Shown: positions 4,746-5,919 of the stretch, in pieces
How positions within the stretch are numbered: position 1 is the first letter of the stretch
How the letters are laid out: the number at the start of each line of letters is the position of its first letter
NCBI GenBank assembly: GCA_024403005.1
Contig: JAKSSQ010000110.1
Span: 1-5,919 of the forward strand
Direction: 5' to 3'
DNA from: Clostridia bacterium
GTDB lineage: Bacteria > Bacillota > Clostridia > Peptostreptococcales > Anaerovoracaceae
Length of the DNA stretch: 5,919 bases
Notes under the pieces: generated by a model
Database searches by the model: none
Told to the model about the DNA's origin: nothing
Seen by the model: only the letters and a program-made list of their open reading frames with translations
Translations under genes and position numbers: made by a program

Positions 4746-5919
4746 ATGCATAAATACGTAATGGCACTTGATGCCGGCACAACAAGCAACAGATGCATAA
4801 TCTTTGACAGAGAAGGCAGACAGATTGCAGTATCTCAGAAGGAATTTACACAGATTTATCCCAACCCCGGCTGGGTAGAGCACGATGCACTGGAAATCTG
4901 GGCAACTCAGCTTGGTGTGGCACAGGAAGCAATCCTTAAAGCACGCACAGAAGCCAAGGAAATATCCGCCATTGGCATCACAAACCAGAGAGAAACAACC
5001 ATCGTCTGGGATAAGGAAACAGGCATTCCAGTTTACAACGCAATCGTCTGGCAGTGCCGCAGAACCGCAGATTACTGCGAAAGCCTGGAAAAAGACTACG
5101 AAGACATGATCCGCGCAAAGACCGGCCTTAAGGTAGACGCATATTCCTCCGGAACCAAACTCCGCTGGATGATGGAAACCGTACCCGGCGCAAGAGAAAA
5201 GGCAGAAGCAGGCAAGCTCCTCTTCGGAACTGTAGACACCTGGCTCATCTGGAACCTCACCCGCGGAAAAGTCCACGTAACCGACTATTCCAACGCCTCC
5301 AGAACCATGCTTTACAACATTCACACACTGGAATGGGACGACGAAATCCTGCAGCTCCTTAACATCCCCAAGTCTATGCTTCCGGAAGTTAAGCAGAGCT
5401 CTGAAGTTTACGGCGAAACCGACTACACTCTCTTCGGTGACCCAATCAAAATCGCAGGCGCAGCAGGAGACCAGCAGGCAGCTCTGTTCGGCCAGGCTTG
5501 CTTTACAGAAGGCGAAGCCAAGAACACCTACGGAACCGGATGCTTCATGCTCATGAACACCGGTGAAACTCCCGTAGAAAGCAAAAATGGCCTTGTAACT
5601 ACAATTGCATGGGGCATTAACGGCAAAGTTAACTACGCTCTGGAAGGTTCAATCTTCGTAGCAGGCGCAGCAATCCAGTGGCTCAGAGACGAGCTCGGCC
5701 TGGTAGAAAACTCCCCGGCATCGGAAAAATACGCCTCTCAGGTAGAAGATACCAACGGAGTTTATCTGGTTCCCGCCTTTGTAGGCCTGGGCGCTCCGTA
5801 CTGGGATCCCTACGCAAGAGGTTCCATCGTTGGCCTCACAAGAGGCGCAAACAAGAACCACATTATAAGAGCGGCTCTGGAATCCCTGGCTTGCCAGACT
5901 TACGACGTGCTGAACGCAA
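4746..5919 (+). CDS. glpK: Glycerol kinase (3' partial)
   Basis: The first 391 residues of a protein that is normally about 500 long are visible; the frame stays open to the right edge. Glycerol kinase (FGGY family, cytoplasmic) phosphorylates glycerol with ATP to sn-glycerol 3-phosphate. The N-terminal phosphate-binding loop is LDAGTTSNR (8-16). Glycerol-contacting residues known from the E. coli enzyme are all present: R82-E83 in NQRETT, W102 in VWQCRRT, Y133, D242-Q243 in GDQQAALFGQ, and F267 in NTYGTGCFML. GLGAPYWDPYARG (347-359) and the FGGY signature around GLTRGANKNHIIRAALE (363-379) confirm the family. Two departures are visible: Ser134 replaces the usual Phe after the glycerol-binding Tyr, and Thr228 stands where PTS-regulated Gram-positive enzymes carry the phosphorylated His. 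I see no convincing promoter in the 116-nt gap, so read-through from lepA-hemW is possible. Confidence 0.97.
   Translation, partial: MHKYVMALDAGTTSNRCIIFDREGRQIAVSQKEFTQIYPNPGWVEHDALEIWATQLGVAQEAILKARTEAKEISAIGITNQRETTIVWDKETGIPVYNAIVWQCRRTADYCESLEKDYEDMIRAKTGLKVDAYSSGTKLRWMMETVPGAREKAEAGKLLFGTVDTWLIWNLTRGKVHVTDYSNASRTMLYNIHTLEWDDEILQLLNIPKSMLPEVKQSSEVYGETDYTLFGDPIKIAGAAGDQQAALFGQACFTEGEAKNTYGTGCFMLMNTGETPVESKNGLVTTIAWGINGKVNYALEGSIFVAGAAIQWLRDELGLVENSPASEKYASQVEDTNGVYLVPAFVGLGAPYWDPYARGSIVGLTRGANKNHIIRAALESLACQTYDVLNA

Noticed and set aside
4731..5324. 197-codon open frame on the - strand opposite glpK
   Set aside because: It is antisense to a clearly conserved glycerol kinase, with a cysteine-rich composition typical of shadow translation.

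Overview
The window looks like chromosomal DNA of a low-to-mid-GC Gram-positive anaerobe, most likely a Clostridia-type Bacillota. This rests on the directly adjacent, overlapping lepA-hemW pair, purine-rich Shine-Dalgarno sites, a clean TATAAT promoter, a compact hairpin-plus-T-run terminator and a Gram-positive-like glycerol kinase. The genus cannot be named from sequence alone.

All supported genes lie on the + strand. Bases 1-1392 hold two membrane transporters in tandem: the C-terminal half of a major facilitator protein cut by the left edge, and a complete ten-helix EamA/DMT exporter. The two overlap by one base (TAATG). A strong intrinsic terminator at 1399-1426 closes this unit. The gap 1393-1658 then carries a palindromic, partly tandem repeat element (1438-1579) bounded by GGGGACGGGTA and TACCCGTCCCC, with three exact-length 37-bp units. 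A promoter with an extended -10 box (1594-1621) follows for the next unit.

Bases 1659-4629 encode elongation factor 4 (LepA) and the radical-SAM heme chaperone HemW, overlapping by 14 nt and so probably translationally coupled. A 116-nt gap follows that can fold into a closed multi-stem RNA with a possible pseudoknot. It has no terminator T-run and leads straight into the ribosome binding site of glycerol kinase (glpK, 4746 to beyond the right edge).

Functionally this is two housekeeping genes (translation and heme handling) flanked by transport and glycerol catabolism genes. I see no sign of a defence, CRISPR, toxin or phage system. The two items most worth a second look are the unassigned structured leader upstream of glpK and the REP-like hairpin array upstream of lepA.
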